Of a DNA stretch of 64,000 bases, positions 45,201-52,990 are shown piece after piece. Numbering within the stretch: the first letter of the stretch is position 1; every line of letters begins with the position of its first letter. The stretch comes from Prolixibacter sp. SD074. GTDB taxonomy: Bacteria; Bacteroidota; Bacteroidia; Bacteroidales; Prolixibacteraceae. The notes under the pieces are model-generated. The model was not told the origin of the DNA and searched no databases. It was given only the letters and a program-made list of their open reading frames with translations. Both the position numbers and the translations under genes were made by a program. The DNA lies in the NCBI RefSeq assembly GCF_009617895.1, contig NZ_BLAW01000001.1:3091001-3155000 (forward strand), given 5' to 3'.

Positions 45201-45704
45201 CAATTGGCGCAACAACCACCAGAGCGTTTCAATGTAACGGTTATCGTACGTGATGTATGGATCGTCCATGTTCACCCAGTAACCCATTTTGCGGGTCAAA
45301 TCTTCCCACACGTCGGTGTATTTCATCACCTCCTTGCGGCAGGCAGCGTTATACTCCTCAACCGAAATACTTTTGCCAATGTCCTCTTTGGTAATGCCCA
45401 GCATTTTTTCCACGCCCAGCTCAACCGGAAGTCCATGGGTGTCCCATCCGGCTTTCCGTTTTACCAGGTAACCCTGTTGTGTTTTGTAGCGGCAAAATAC
45501 ATCTTTGATAGCCCGGGCCATAACATGGTGAATTCCCGGTTGACCGTTAGCCGAAGGCGGACCTTCGTAGAACACGAACGTCGGACGTCCTTCGCGGGCC
45601 GACATGGATTTATGGAATGTATCGTCCTGCTCCCAATAGGTCAGGATATCCTTGTTTATTTGCGATAGATCAAGCTCCTTATATTCCCTGAATTTTCTCG
45701 TCAT
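42264..45704 (-). CDS. ileS: Isoleucine-tRNA ligase
   Basis: An 1146-residue class I synthetase. The HIGH-type motif is PSANGQPGIHH (residues 50-60), and KMSKR begins at Lys689 (GNKMSKRLGN). A large CP1 editing domain follows the first motif. The C-terminal part is the long, eukaryote-like type (anticodon-binding domain plus beta/alpha extension), typical of this phylum, rather than the zinc-finger end of E. coli IleS. The next gene upstream on this strand is the LytTR regulator. Confidence 0.97.
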   Translation of the reverse strand: MTRKFREYKELDLSQINKDILTYWEQDDTFHKSMSAREGRPTFVFYEGPPSANGQPGIHHVMARAIKDVFCRYKTQQGYLVKRKAGWDTHGLPVELGVEKMLGITKEDIGKSISVEEYNAACRKEVMKYTDVWEDLTRKMGYWVNMDDPYITYDNRYIETLWWLLRQLYDKGLLYKGYTIQPYSPAAGTGLSSHELNQPGCYRDVKDTTCVAQFKVVRDEQSEKFFAGADTDLFFLAWTTTPWTLPSNTALAVGEKIRYVRVKTFNPYTGIPVTVILAKDLVRSYFPEKNEELALEDYQPGDKKIPFEITAEFTGADLEGTNYEQLIPWVKPMGDAFRVITGDFVTTADGTGIVHIAPTFGADDDRVARKSGIAPLILIDKEGRRQPMVDKKGRFFRTEDLDSSFVDEFVSTDLYAEYAGRYVKNAYDESLDDDDATLDVDISVMLKKENKVFRVEKHEHSYPHCWRTDKPVLYYPLDSWFIRTTAVRDDLIALNNTINWKPKSTGTGRFGNWLENLVDWNLSRSRYWGTPLPIWRSEDGADEKCIGSVEELYGEIEKSVAAGFMDKNPYEGFVPGDNSKENYDKIDLHRPYVDNIVLVSAKGEKMFREPDLIDVWFDSGAMPFAQMHYPFENKEIFEQVFPADFIAEGVDQTRGWFFTLHAIATMTKKSVAFRNIISNGLVLDAKGNKMSKRLGNAVDPFEAIEKYGSDPLRWYMLTNSQPWDNLKFDISGVEEVRRKFFGTLYNTYSFFSLYANVDGFTYSEPDMAATDRPEIDRWILSLLNSLVLEVSDALESYEPTRAGRAVSEFVTENLSNWYVRLGRKRFWGGDYGTDKISAYQTLYTCLETVAKMAAPIAPFYMEQLFRDLNAVTGRDEDISIHLTEFPKADSSLIDKSLEERMDIAQKVSSMILGLRRKEKLKVRQPLAKIMIPVLNAHFREQFEAVRDIILTEVNVKEVEYIDDTAGVVKKKIKPNFKTLGPKYGKIMKQIAGAINQLSQDDIARFEKDSAYELVVGDENVHLGLEDVEILSEDIPGWLVASEGGLTVALDIEVSPELRQEGIAREFINRIQSLRKESGFEVTDKINLQIARHEEINEAVNNFSDYISNQTLAANLELVEAIEDEKARLVGIDKGVETYIMVEKVGK

Positions 45705-45800
45705 AATGATTGAAAACCTCCGGTTTTTAAAAGTCTACAAATATAGGAAAATTTTCACTGGAGTGACTTTTACACAATGGGTACATTATGATAAAATTCA

Positions 45801-46658
45801 TCAGGAGCGGCCGGAACCAGGTAACCGATCGAGTTCGGCAATAATAACCGGCTCGTAAGTTTTGGAAACCTGGATAACTACATTTTCAGGTCCCGACAAA
45901 TGAAGCTCCAGCCCCTTCTTTCCTTTTTGCATCATTTTCACCTGCCCGATATTTACCATGTAGGAACGGTGACAACGCAAAATATGGTGAGCTTTCATCT
46001 CCTTTTCGAGCTTTTTCAGGCTGTTTCGTAGCAGGTATTGTTTAATTTCATTCCGGACACGGTAGTGAACCAGCACGTAATTTTCGCTGGCTTCGAGAAA
46101 AAGCACATCACTTCTTTTCAGGCTTAGGCGCATCACCGCATTTTCATCCCGAAAGGAAATAAAATCAATCACCGGTTTCCGAAAGTAATCGAAGGTGAGA
46201 TTTTCAAGCTTAATTTTCTTTTCCTGAAAAGCAAAATAGAGCCAACTAATCAGATAGGGAATTAAGAGAATAAGTGCCGTATTTTGAATGGCAATAAACC
46301 AAAGTTCAACGTAACTGCGCGAATCGTCGAGCGCATAATCCTCGATGAATGCAAAAAAAGCGGCCATGATAATGATTTCACCGGCCACCATTAAACTGTA
46401 CTGTAAAATGGAAACCGGCCGCACTTTATTGATCTGGTACATGATGGCCCGGCTAACGATCACCACCACCATTCCCAATAAAACCAACAACCCGGAGTAA
46501 AGCAAAAACTGCCACCTGGTAATGGCATACCAGTGAGATGCTCCAAATGGCTCATAAATATTAATGAAAGCGTATGCAAAGACCGTTGTAAAAACTATCT
46601 GAACATAGATATTTCGCTTACTGATAAAATATTCAGGTATGTTTCCGGATCTTTCCAT
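45801..46658 (-). CDS. Membrane-anchored LytTR-family transcriptional regulator
   Basis: A 285-residue protein. Four hydrophobic segments fill about residues 17-145. A LytTR DNA-binding domain follows (about 185-285): DVLFLEASENYVLVHY, YLLRNSLKKLEKEM and LRCHRSYMVNIGQVKMMQ. There is no receiver domain or histidine kinase. It resembles single-component membrane regulators in this phylum whose signals are unknown. No partner kinase is beside it; the neighbour downstream is ileS. Confidence 0.88.
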   Translation of the reverse strand: MERSGNIPEYFISKRNIYVQIVFTTVFAYAFINIYEPFGASHWYAITRWQFLLYSGLLVLLGMVVVIVSRAIMYQINKVRPVSILQYSLMVAGEIIIMAAFFAFIEDYALDDSRSYVELWFIAIQNTALILLIPYLISWLYFAFQEKKIKLENLTFDYFRKPVIDFISFRDENAVMRLSLKRSDVLFLEASENYVLVHYRVRNEIKQYLLRNSLKKLEKEMKAHHILRCHRSYMVNIGQVKMMQKGKKGLELHLSGPENVVIQVSKTYEPVIIAELDRLPGSGRS

Positions 46659-46995
46659 AAATGGAAGGTAATACTAATTTATTACGCTGATAAACGTAAA
46701 CATATTTTCAACCGACATATTCGAATCAGGCAGCATTCCATTCGAATTTTCATTCAAAACTACACTTCCGCGACAAATCCGCAAAATTTGAAAATGGCGG
46801 CCGCTTCAGATAAGAATAAGTACAACCAATCTGCTCCGATTTTTATCCCTAAATACGAAATTTCATCCCCAAAATGAAGATTCCATACCAAATCGGAAGC
46901 ATTCGTGGCAAAGGGGCAAAATCATTAGGCCGAAGCCTGAATATCGACCTACCTTGCCATTGAAAATACAAATTATCAATCCCAATAAAAATTCC
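46659..46995. other. Intergenic gap between LytTR regulator and alpha/beta hydrolase-like gene
   Basis: This 337-base stretch between divergent genes contains no ORF I support. Promoters for both genes should lie here, but I found no clear TAnnTTTG element. Nothing else is recognisable. Confidence 0.4.
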
Positions 46996-48174
46996 ATGGG
47001 TAGGGAGTATACCGAAATGCAACAGATGATTGCAGCAAAATTTGTAGCAGATGCGCCGAAAATTCAATTAGAAGGTAGCCGGATAAGCATTCGGAATTTT
47101 CAATTTCACTCGGAATTCAGGAAAAAACGTAGCTGGAAGGATATATTACCGGCTTCACAGTCCAATCATGATGAGTTACTGGCGCACAGTTATCCGGGAA
47201 ATGACCAGTTTTGGTATCCTGTTTTCCTTCCCGAAGAAAAAAGAATACAGAACAAAGCCATTTTGTTGCTGCATGGGTTGAATGAACGGACCTGGGACAA
47301 GTATTTTTCATGGGCAAATTATTTGGCCGAACATACCGGGAAAGCTGTCATTCTGTTTCCCATCGCATTTCACATGAACCGCTCCCCGAAAAAGTGGACG
47401 AATCCAAGAGAAATGAGTTCCGTAGTGAAAGAACGTAAAACCACAACCGCCGGGCAGAAAGAGATTTCGTTCGCCAATGCAGCCTTAAGTACGCGGCTGG
47501 ACGAGTGTCCTGAGCAATTCTTTCTATCCGGAGCACAAAGTTATCAGGATGTCGTCAGTTTGCTGAAACAAATAACGAAGGGAAAACATGAACTCTTTCC
47601 GGAAGGAACAAAAGTTGATTTCTTTGCCTATTCCATCGGGGCATTCTTGTCGGAAATCCTTTTTCTCTCCAACCCGAAAGGCTTGCTGAAGGATGCGCGG
47701 TTATTTATGTTTTGCGGTGGCCCGACTTTCGACCAGATGAACGGAGCGTCGAAATACATCATGGACAACCAGGCATTTCTCTCCTTGCGTCAGATGTTTT
47801 TCTACAAACGAAACCGGGAAATACGTGCCATCTTGAAAATGTACGGTATTCTTCGCTTTCGCGAGATGTGGAAATCATTTGTGACCATGTTGCGAATTGA
47901 AAAAAAGCAACGAAAAAGGGAGCATTTCTTCAAAAAATACAACCACCAGATTTATTCAATCGCCCTGGAAAAAGATAAAGTTATGCCACCCGATGCCATC
48001 GATCGGACACTACACGGAAGAAAGGGCAACGTACCGGTTCCCATGGAGGTACTTGATTTTCCATTCCCGTATAGTCACGAAAATCCTTTCCCGGTAAGTA
48101 ACAACGATATAGCGAAGGATGTAGATGAGCGTTTCCGGCAGGTATTCAGTAAAGCGGCTGCTTTTCTGAGCTAG
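46996..48174 (+). CDS. Alpha/beta-hydrolase-like protein (DUF6051-like)
   Basis: A 392-residue cytoplasmic protein. ATG 46996 (MGREYTEM) is favoured over an upstream codon at 46954, because the upstream part lacks pattern. The body has AILLLHGLNERTWDKYFSWA, similar to a lipase oxyanion-hole region, and a nucleophile-elbow-like FFAYSIGAFLSEILFL with Ser. A later acidic stretch (PDAIDRTL) may hold the Asp. Resemblance to DUF6051 is my recollection rather than a search result. No substrate can be named. Confidence 0.65.
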   Translation: MGREYTEMQQMIAAKFVADAPKIQLEGSRISIRNFQFHSEFRKKRSWKDILPASQSNHDELLAHSYPGNDQFWYPVFLPEEKRIQNKAILLLHGLNERTWDKYFSWANYLAEHTGKAVILFPIAFHMNRSPKKWTNPREMSSVVKERKTTTAGQKEISFANAALSTRLDECPEQFFLSGAQSYQDVVSLLKQITKGKHELFPEGTKVDFFAYSIGAFLSEILFLSNPKGLLKDARLFMFCGGPTFDQMNGASKYIMDNQAFLSLRQMFFYKRNREIRAILKMYGILRFREMWKSFVTMLRIEKKQRKREHFFKKYNHQIYSIALEKDKVMPPDAIDRTLHGRKGNVPVPMEVLDFPFPYSHENPFPVSNNDIAKDVDERFRQVFSKAAAFLS

Positions 48175-48196
48175 AAAATTAAAGATTGGTTTTGAT

Positions 48197-48574
48197 TCAG
48201 AGCACTTCGTCGACGGCGTTCTTTAAAAATTCACGGGAATAATAATCGCGATCGACTACTTTACCGTTCCACACAACTACATCAAGGTCGATGGTTCTGG
48301 ATCCGAAGCGGGGCTGTGAGCGGTCCCGTTTCAACCGATCTTCAATATTTTTCAGGTAAGTCGATAATTCTTCCTGGTTCATCGAAGTGGAAATCTTAAC
48401 CGCTCCGTTAATAAACGAGGGCTGCTTTTTAACTCCAATGGGCTCGGTTTGTACCATGGCTGAAACAGACAGAAGTGTTTGTTCCTCTTCCAAAATGCGA
48501 AGCGCTTCCCGGATATTCTCTTCTGGTTGAATATTGGAACCGACGCCAATCACACAGGTGTTTTTATCACTCAT
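48197..48574 (-). CDS. folK: Hydroxymethylpterin pyrophosphokinase
   Basis: A 125-residue kinase activating 6-hydroxymethyl-7,8-dihydropterin for folate synthesis. Motifs GVGSNIQPEENI, QTEPIGVKKQPSFINGAV and RFGSRTIDLDVVVW match FolK. It is shorter than the usual 150-160 residues because the C-terminal strand after RTIDLD is reduced, so activity needs checking. It overlaps folX by four bases (ATGA), and folM lies beyond, so the three form an operon. Confidence 0.88.
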   Translation of the reverse strand: MSDKNTCVIGVGSNIQPEENIREALRILEEEQTLLSVSAMVQTEPIGVKKQPSFINGAVKISTSMNQEELSTYLKNIEDRLKRDRSQPRFGSRTIDLDVVVWNGKVVDRDYYSREFLKNAVDEVL

Positions 48575-48921
48575 CTCTGTTCCTCCATTACAACAGAAAC
48601 CGATTCGGCAAATCGCAACGCGTGGGGTTTGTCCACTTCCACCCTGGCGCGCATTACCCGTTTGTCGTTCATAATGAGTGTGAGAATTTCGTGCGTTAGC
48701 CGTTCCAGCAAATTAAACTCGCTCTCCTGTACCAGGCTTATCACTTGCTTGGTAATCGCTTTATAATCGTAAATACCTTCTGATTCATCGGTTTCTATTG
48801 CTTTCCGGGTATTGACTTCTATCTCGATATTAATCAGCACGTCCTGACGATTTTTGCGCTCGTCGGGATTAAATCCGATAATGGTTCGTATCAGCAAATC
48901 TTTAATGCGTATCAGGGCCAT
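48571..48921 (-). CDS. folX: FolX/FolB-like dihydroneopterin epimerase/aldolase
   Basis: A 116-residue tunnel-fold enzyme. The ATG at 48921 (MALIRIKDLLIRTIIGFNPD) is chosen over a long hydrophobic extension from 49020. The sequence IRIKDLLIRTIIG, NRQDVLINIEI, SLVQESEFNLLERLTHEIL and VEVDKPHALRFAESVSV is closer to E. coli FolX (dihydroneopterin triphosphate 2'-epimerase) than to FolB. Its position between folM-like and folK genes supports a dihydromonapterin route. The pair FolX/FolM is known to make tetrahydromonapterin. Aldolase activity cannot be excluded. Confidence 0.85.
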   Translation of the reverse strand: MALIRIKDLLIRTIIGFNPDERKNRQDVLINIEIEVNTRKAIETDESEGIYDYKAITKQVISLVQESEFNLLERLTHEILTLIMNDKRVMRARVEVDKPHALRFAESVSVVMEEQR

Positions 48922-48994
48922 AAAATGGAGCATATAAGTTAGCAACTTAAGAAATAGCACTTCGATAAACAAAAACAAAATGATTAGTGAAAAG

Positions 48995-49714
48995 TTAAAG
49001 CAATTGCTCGCCACTGTCACAAAACAAAACCTGCCCGGTCAGGTTCTCATTCTCCAGAATATAGGAAAGGCTCTGCAAAACCGGCTTCAAACCGGCTGCC
49101 TTTTTCATCGGAGTTGACCCGGCCAACATCTCCAGGTAAGTTTCATCCTTTCCTTCCGGGGGAAGAACAGCACCGGGGGCAATGGCATTAACCCGGAATG
49201 CCGGGGCCAATTCCAAAGCGCTCATCCGGGTGAGTTCCCAAAGCACTTTCTTTGACAAACTGTAAGCGGCATGCGAGAAGGAGTTCTTCTTCATTCTGGT
49301 GTCGACAAGATTAACGATAACGCCATTGTCAGCGTGAATGGCAAATTCGCGGGTAAGAATGAAAGGAGCGACAAAATTGACCTGCAGATTTCGCTGCAAT
49401 AACATGGAAGAAGTATCTTTTATCGTTCCCGTCTGAAAAACGGAAGCATTGTTCACCAGCAAATCGAGCCGGGCAAAAACACTAATTACGTTGGAAATCA
49501 AACTTTCGACATCCGGAACATGATTCAAATCGGCCTGAAACAAACGATAGGTCCCGTGACGATTGATGTGTTTCAACTCATTCTTTAATTCAGCCCCGTC
49601 CGTTTCCGAATGATGAAAATGAAGCGCCAAATCCCATCCTGACTGTGCCAGATGCAAAGCAACAGCCCGTCCGATACGTTTGGCACTTCCGGTAATTAAA
49701 GCCACTTTTCGCAT
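48995..49714 (-). CDS. folM: FolM-like short-chain dehydrogenase (dihydromonapterin/pteridine reductase)
   Basis: A 239-residue Rossmann-fold reductase. Cofactor motif TGSAKRIGRAVALHLA, NNASV, and the active-site YSLSK (catalytic Tyr and Lys) are present, ending FRVNAIAPGAVLPPEGKDE. The motif TGSAKRIGR resembles E. coli FolM (TGGARRIG) and pteridine reductases. It lies 73 bases before folX on the same strand, which strengthens the assignment. FabG-type function is less likely, given the neighbours. Confidence 0.85.
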   Translation of the reverse strand: MRKVALITGSAKRIGRAVALHLAQSGWDLALHFHHSETDGAELKNELKHINRHGTYRLFQADLNHVPDVESLISNVISVFARLDLLVNNASVFQTGTIKDTSSMLLQRNLQVNFVAPFILTREFAIHADNGVIVNLVDTRMKKNSFSHAAYSLSKKVLWELTRMSALELAPAFRVNAIAPGAVLPPEGKDETYLEMLAGSTPMKKAAGLKPVLQSLSYILENENLTGQVLFCDSGEQLL

Positions 49715-49791
49715 ACCTTGTGGTTTTTATTTTCATTAAAGGTACGACGAAACAGAATCATATAAAAAGGTTAAAAAAACCTTCACCGCTA

Positions 49792-50082
49792 TTACCGGTA
49801 TAACCATGAGTCAGACAATTCGTATTTCTCCGGATGTTCATCTGTTACTTCTGCTTCAACGATAACATTGAATTTATCGGGTATCATTTTCATTTTTCGT
49901 AAAATAGAAATGACATCCATTGCGGTGCAACCTGCTAATGCCAATAGCATGAGTTTCTTGGGCCGCGGTCCCTTATCCGCGCCACCGTTTTCTTCCAAAG
50001 CATCAATCGAAAGGCGGTGTCCGTCTAAAACCGTGTCGAAAAACATGTTTTCATGCCACGCTAAATCCACCATATGTTTCAT
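49792..50082 (-). pseudogene. Truncated OsmC-family peroxidase gene
   Basis: Ninety-six residues match the N-terminal two thirds of OsmC-family proteins (about 135-140 residues): HRLSIDALEENGGADKGPRP, KKLMLLALAGCTAMDVISIL and EVTDEHPEKY. The first peroxidatic Cys is in LAGCTAMD. After KYE the reading becomes LSDSWLYR and stops. The part with the second Cys is missing, and no matching piece lies in the 77 bases before folM. It may be inactive. It is divergent from a Crp/Fnr regulator. Confidence 0.7.
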
Positions 50083-50184
50083 GATATCAGGCTTTAAGTA
50101 TTAATCAAGCATTTTTAGTTATTCGAACCGTAAATTGTATATTTACGAAATCTAAAAACTATTCAATTCAATCGCATTTTCAGA

Positions 50185-50883
50185 ATGAAAAATTATAATG
50201 AACCCATAGAAGAGGAGGCCGATCTTTCCAAGTTTCGTTTCTTTCAGGCATTAACGACGGACGAAATGGAAAGGTTGAATTATGAAAAGACCTGTTCATT
50301 TTACAAGAAGGGAAGCGTAATCTATCGGGAAGGTAACCGGTTGACCGGATTTTACTGCATCACCCGTGGGATTCTGAAAATTTATAAAACCGGCATCGAT
50401 GGCAAAGAGCAGATCATCCGTTTTGTAAAGAAGGGAGACATCATTGCATATCGTTCGTTACTGAGCCAGGAATCGGCATGTACGACTGCCAAAGTAATCG
50501 AAGACGCCGTTTTATGCCACATTCCATACAAGACCTTGCTGTATCTGATTGACGAAAACTCGAAGTTTTCACTTGCCATGTTGCGTATTGTTTGCGCAGA
50601 GCTGAAAGATGCCAACGATTTCATCACGGATATCGCTCAGAAAACGGTTCGCGAGCGGCTTGCCGAAGTTTTGTTGTTACTGAAGGACAACTTCGACCTG
50701 GACGACAATAAAACACTCCAAATTTCGCTTACGCGGGAAGAACTGGCCAATATGGTTGGTACCGCTACAGAATCGGTTATTCGGCTTCTTTCTGAGTTTA
50801 AACACGACCAATTGATCGAGCTTCACGGAAGAAAAATACGAATTGTGGATTTACCCGGATTGACAAGGGTAGCCAACTTATAA
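50185..50883 (+). CDS. Crp/Fnr-family transcriptional regulator
   Basis: A 232-residue regulator. The cyclic-nucleotide-type sensor domain spans about residues 18-130 (KKGSVIYREGNRLTGFYCIT, then KTGIDGKEQIIRFVKKGDII) and a long dimer helix follows. The winged helix has LTREELANMVGTATESVIRL, near the C-terminus. It lacks the Cys cluster of true FNR, so it is not an Fe-S oxygen sensor of that kind. It is divergent from the truncated OsmC gene. Confidence 0.9.
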   Translation: MKNYNEPIEEEADLSKFRFFQALTTDEMERLNYEKTCSFYKKGSVIYREGNRLTGFYCITRGILKIYKTGIDGKEQIIRFVKKGDIIAYRSLLSQESACTTAKVIEDAVLCHIPYKTLLYLIDENSKFSLAMLRIVCAELKDANDFITDIAQKTVRERLAEVLLLLKDNFDLDDNKTLQISLTREELANMVGTATESVIRLLSEFKHDQLIELHGRKIRIVDLPGLTRVANL

Positions 50884-50896
50884 AATGAAACGACAG

Positions 50897-52099
50897 CTAT
50901 TTTTTAACTATCCAATCCTCTGGATTTTGCTTTTTGTTCTCGTGCCAAAGCTGGAACTTCAGAACAGTTTTATTATCTCCCGGATCGGTGTATATTTTCC
51001 CGATTTCCTGTTTCGTTTCCACTTTTTGTCCTACACGGACAAACACATCACTCAGGTTCGAATAAACGGTAAGGTAATTTCCATGGCGGATAATTATGGC
51101 CATGTTACCGCCCGGTATAGCCACCACCCGCGAAACAGTCCCTCTGAAAATCGCCCGCGCTTTTTCGCCAGCACTTGTTGTAATATCAATACCGTTATTT
51201 CGCACCATTACACGCTTCAATACCGGATGCGGGTGCTCACCAAACTCTTCTGTAATCAGGCCACGGTCAACCGGCCAGGGGAAACGTCCCATGTTTTTGC
51301 CAAAATCGTCCGACAGTTCTTTTTCAGCAGGCGTTAAACTAAAGCCCTTTTGTTTTTTGGCTGCACTTTTTTTAGCCTCTTCAGCGATGATACGCTCAAT
51401 TTCGTTTTGAAGACGTTGCTCAACCTTACGTTGCTGCTCCAACTTCTTCTTTAAATCGCGCCGCTTTTTCTGAAGGTTAGCATAATACTGGTTTTGCTGA
51501 CTTTTTTGCTGGCGTATTTGCTTTGATTCGTCCCGTTTTTGCTCCAACATCTCTTCCTTCTCTTTGCGGCGTTTTTCCAAATCAGCCAGTTTACTGTCCA
51601 AAATATTTTTCACCGCAACGATTGCTTCCACCTGCTTTTTCCGATAATCGGCGTACTGTCGCAAATAAAGAAACCGTTTGTAAGCCTGGTTGAAGTCCTC
51701 GGCGGACAACAGAAACAAAAGCTTGCTGTTGGCATCAGCATTCCTCCGGGCATACCGGATCATCTGAGCATAGTTGTCCCGGATCTTCTTCAAATCAGAA
51801 GTCAGGCTGTGTACAACGTAGGCATTATCGGAAATGGAACTGTCGAGGTAAGCAATTTCACCGTTGATTTCACCAATCAGTTGTGCACGTAACTTGATTT
51901 GCCTGTTTAACAGGGCCAACCGGTTAAGCGAAGTTTGCGCGTGCTTGCTGGTTTCTTCCAGTAATTGATTGGTATACTTGATCTCTTCGGCCGTTTTTTG
52001 TTTTTTCTTCCGAAGCTCAGAAAGCGACTGAGCTGAAGCCGATGTGACCCCTGCCAACACAAAAAACAAAGCTATCAAAATGCCAGTACACCTTTTCAT
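50897..52099 (-). CDS. EnvC-like murein hydrolase activator (degenerate M23 domain)
   Basis: A 400-residue exported protein: signal peptide to about residue 23 (SASA/QS), long coiled coil (residues about 25-250), and a LytM/M23 domain (about 290-395; FPWPVDRGLITEEFGEHPHP, GIDITTSAG). The metal-binding pattern is lost: the usual His before GxD is Asn (VRNNGIDI), and the usual HxH near the end is KFQ (LKFQLWHE). It is therefore probably not a peptidase but an activator of amidases at division sites, as EnvC is. It is the last gene of a run flippase-dut-TPR-DUF4292-EnvC. Confidence 0.88.
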   Translation of the reverse strand: MKRCTGILIALFFVLAGVTSASAQSLSELRKKKQKTAEEIKYTNQLLEETSKHAQTSLNRLALLNRQIKLRAQLIGEINGEIAYLDSSISDNAYVVHSLTSDLKKIRDNYAQMIRYARRNADANSKLLFLLSAEDFNQAYKRFLYLRQYADYRKKQVEAIVAVKNILDSKLADLEKRRKEKEEMLEQKRDESKQIRQQKSQQNQYYANLQKKRRDLKKKLEQQRKVEQRLQNEIERIIAEEAKKSAAKKQKGFSLTPAEKELSDDFGKNMGRFPWPVDRGLITEEFGEHPHPVLKRVMVRNNGIDITTSAGEKARAIFRGTVSRVVAIPGGNMAIIIRHGNYLTVYSNLSDVFVRVGQKVETKQEIGKIYTDPGDNKTVLKFQLWHENKKQNPEDWIVKK

Positions 52100-52102
52100 G
52101 GA

Positions 52103-52990
52103 TTAGTTCAGCAACATTTGTTTGTATTTCGATGGAACTCTAAATTTAAACGATTCAGGCTGATCAAACGAAATACGGCTAAGTTTAACTTTTACCTCGT
52201 AATTTTCCTTACCTGTATAGTTGATACGGATTTCCTCCGGAAACCATCGGCCATCGATCTTTTCGAAATGGGAAAAATCCAGGCTCATGGTACGGTTATA
52301 GTCGATATCGTTGAACACCAGTTTTCGTATCACAAATCTGTCGGGATCCACATAGATGTCCTGCCTTATTAAATGTTCTTCATCAAAGCGGTTTCGGTAT
52401 CGTTCCAGTTTTTCCTCCTTCCGGATAACCTTCCGCAACTTTCGATCTTTCATCGACGAAATCCGGTACATTCCGTCATCAATTGTACAATGAAAATCAC
52501 GAAAATCGCGGTCTTTCGGATCATTCCGAAAGGAAAAGAGCTGATTGGTAAAAATTGCTTCGAACATATCAAAGCTAATGTCCATTCCCAACCGCTTTGA
52601 TAAATAATTCAAAGCGCCTTCGTAATACGCTTTGTTGATATAATAAACCGCCCGGAAGGTATCGGGGATAATTTCGAGTTTACCTACCGGAATGGTAGCT
52701 TTTTGTGCATTAATCTGTATAACACTGTCCCTTTTTATTCGGTACGAAGCCCTCAACGAATGGCTTTTACCTTGCGCTTTCACATTAACTGAGACTCGTT
52801 TAACAGCCATTGTTTCATAAGATGGCTCATTCACTGAAACGTTTTTCAGAATACGCCCGCAGCTCATGTGTCTAATCTTCGTAGCCGTTGTAACTTTTTC
52901 AGTCGATTTACATGAAAATAAAAGTATTGCTATAATGCTCACCCAAATAAAACGGAATACAACTCTCCTGCTAATCTTTAACACAGTCAA
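52103..52990 (-). CDS. DUF4292 lipoprotein
   Basis: A 295-residue lipoprotein with lipobox ILLFSCKS (Cys about 27). The mature protein has the fold expected of DUF4292/LolA-like members: KAQGKSHSLRASYRIKRDSV, INAQKATIPVGKLEIIPDTF, YYINKAYYEG, and a C-terminal FRVPSKYKQMLLN. Family members are conserved beside TPR and EnvC-like genes in this phylum and may help handle lipoproteins, but the role is unknown. Gaps to neighbours are 3 bases on one side and a four-base overlap on the other. Confidence 0.88.
   Translation of the reverse strand: MTVLKISRRVVFRFIWVSIIAILLFSCKSTEKVTTATKIRHMSCGRILKNVSVNEPSYETMAVKRVSVNVKAQGKSHSLRASYRIKRDSVIQINAQKATIPVGKLEIIPDTFRAVYYINKAYYEGALNYLSKRLGMDISFDMFEAIFTNQLFSFRNDPKDRDFRDFHCTIDDGMYRISSMKDRKLRKVIRKEEKLERYRNRFDEEHLIRQDIYVDPDRFVIRKLVFNDIDYNRTMSLDFSHFEKIDGRWFPEEIRINYTGKENYEVKVKLSRISFDQPESFKFRVPSKYKQMLLN

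Noticed and set aside
48922-49020. N-terminal hydrophobic extension of FolX
   Set aside because: FolX-type enzymes are soluble and start near MALIRIK. The extension reads back into the end of folM.
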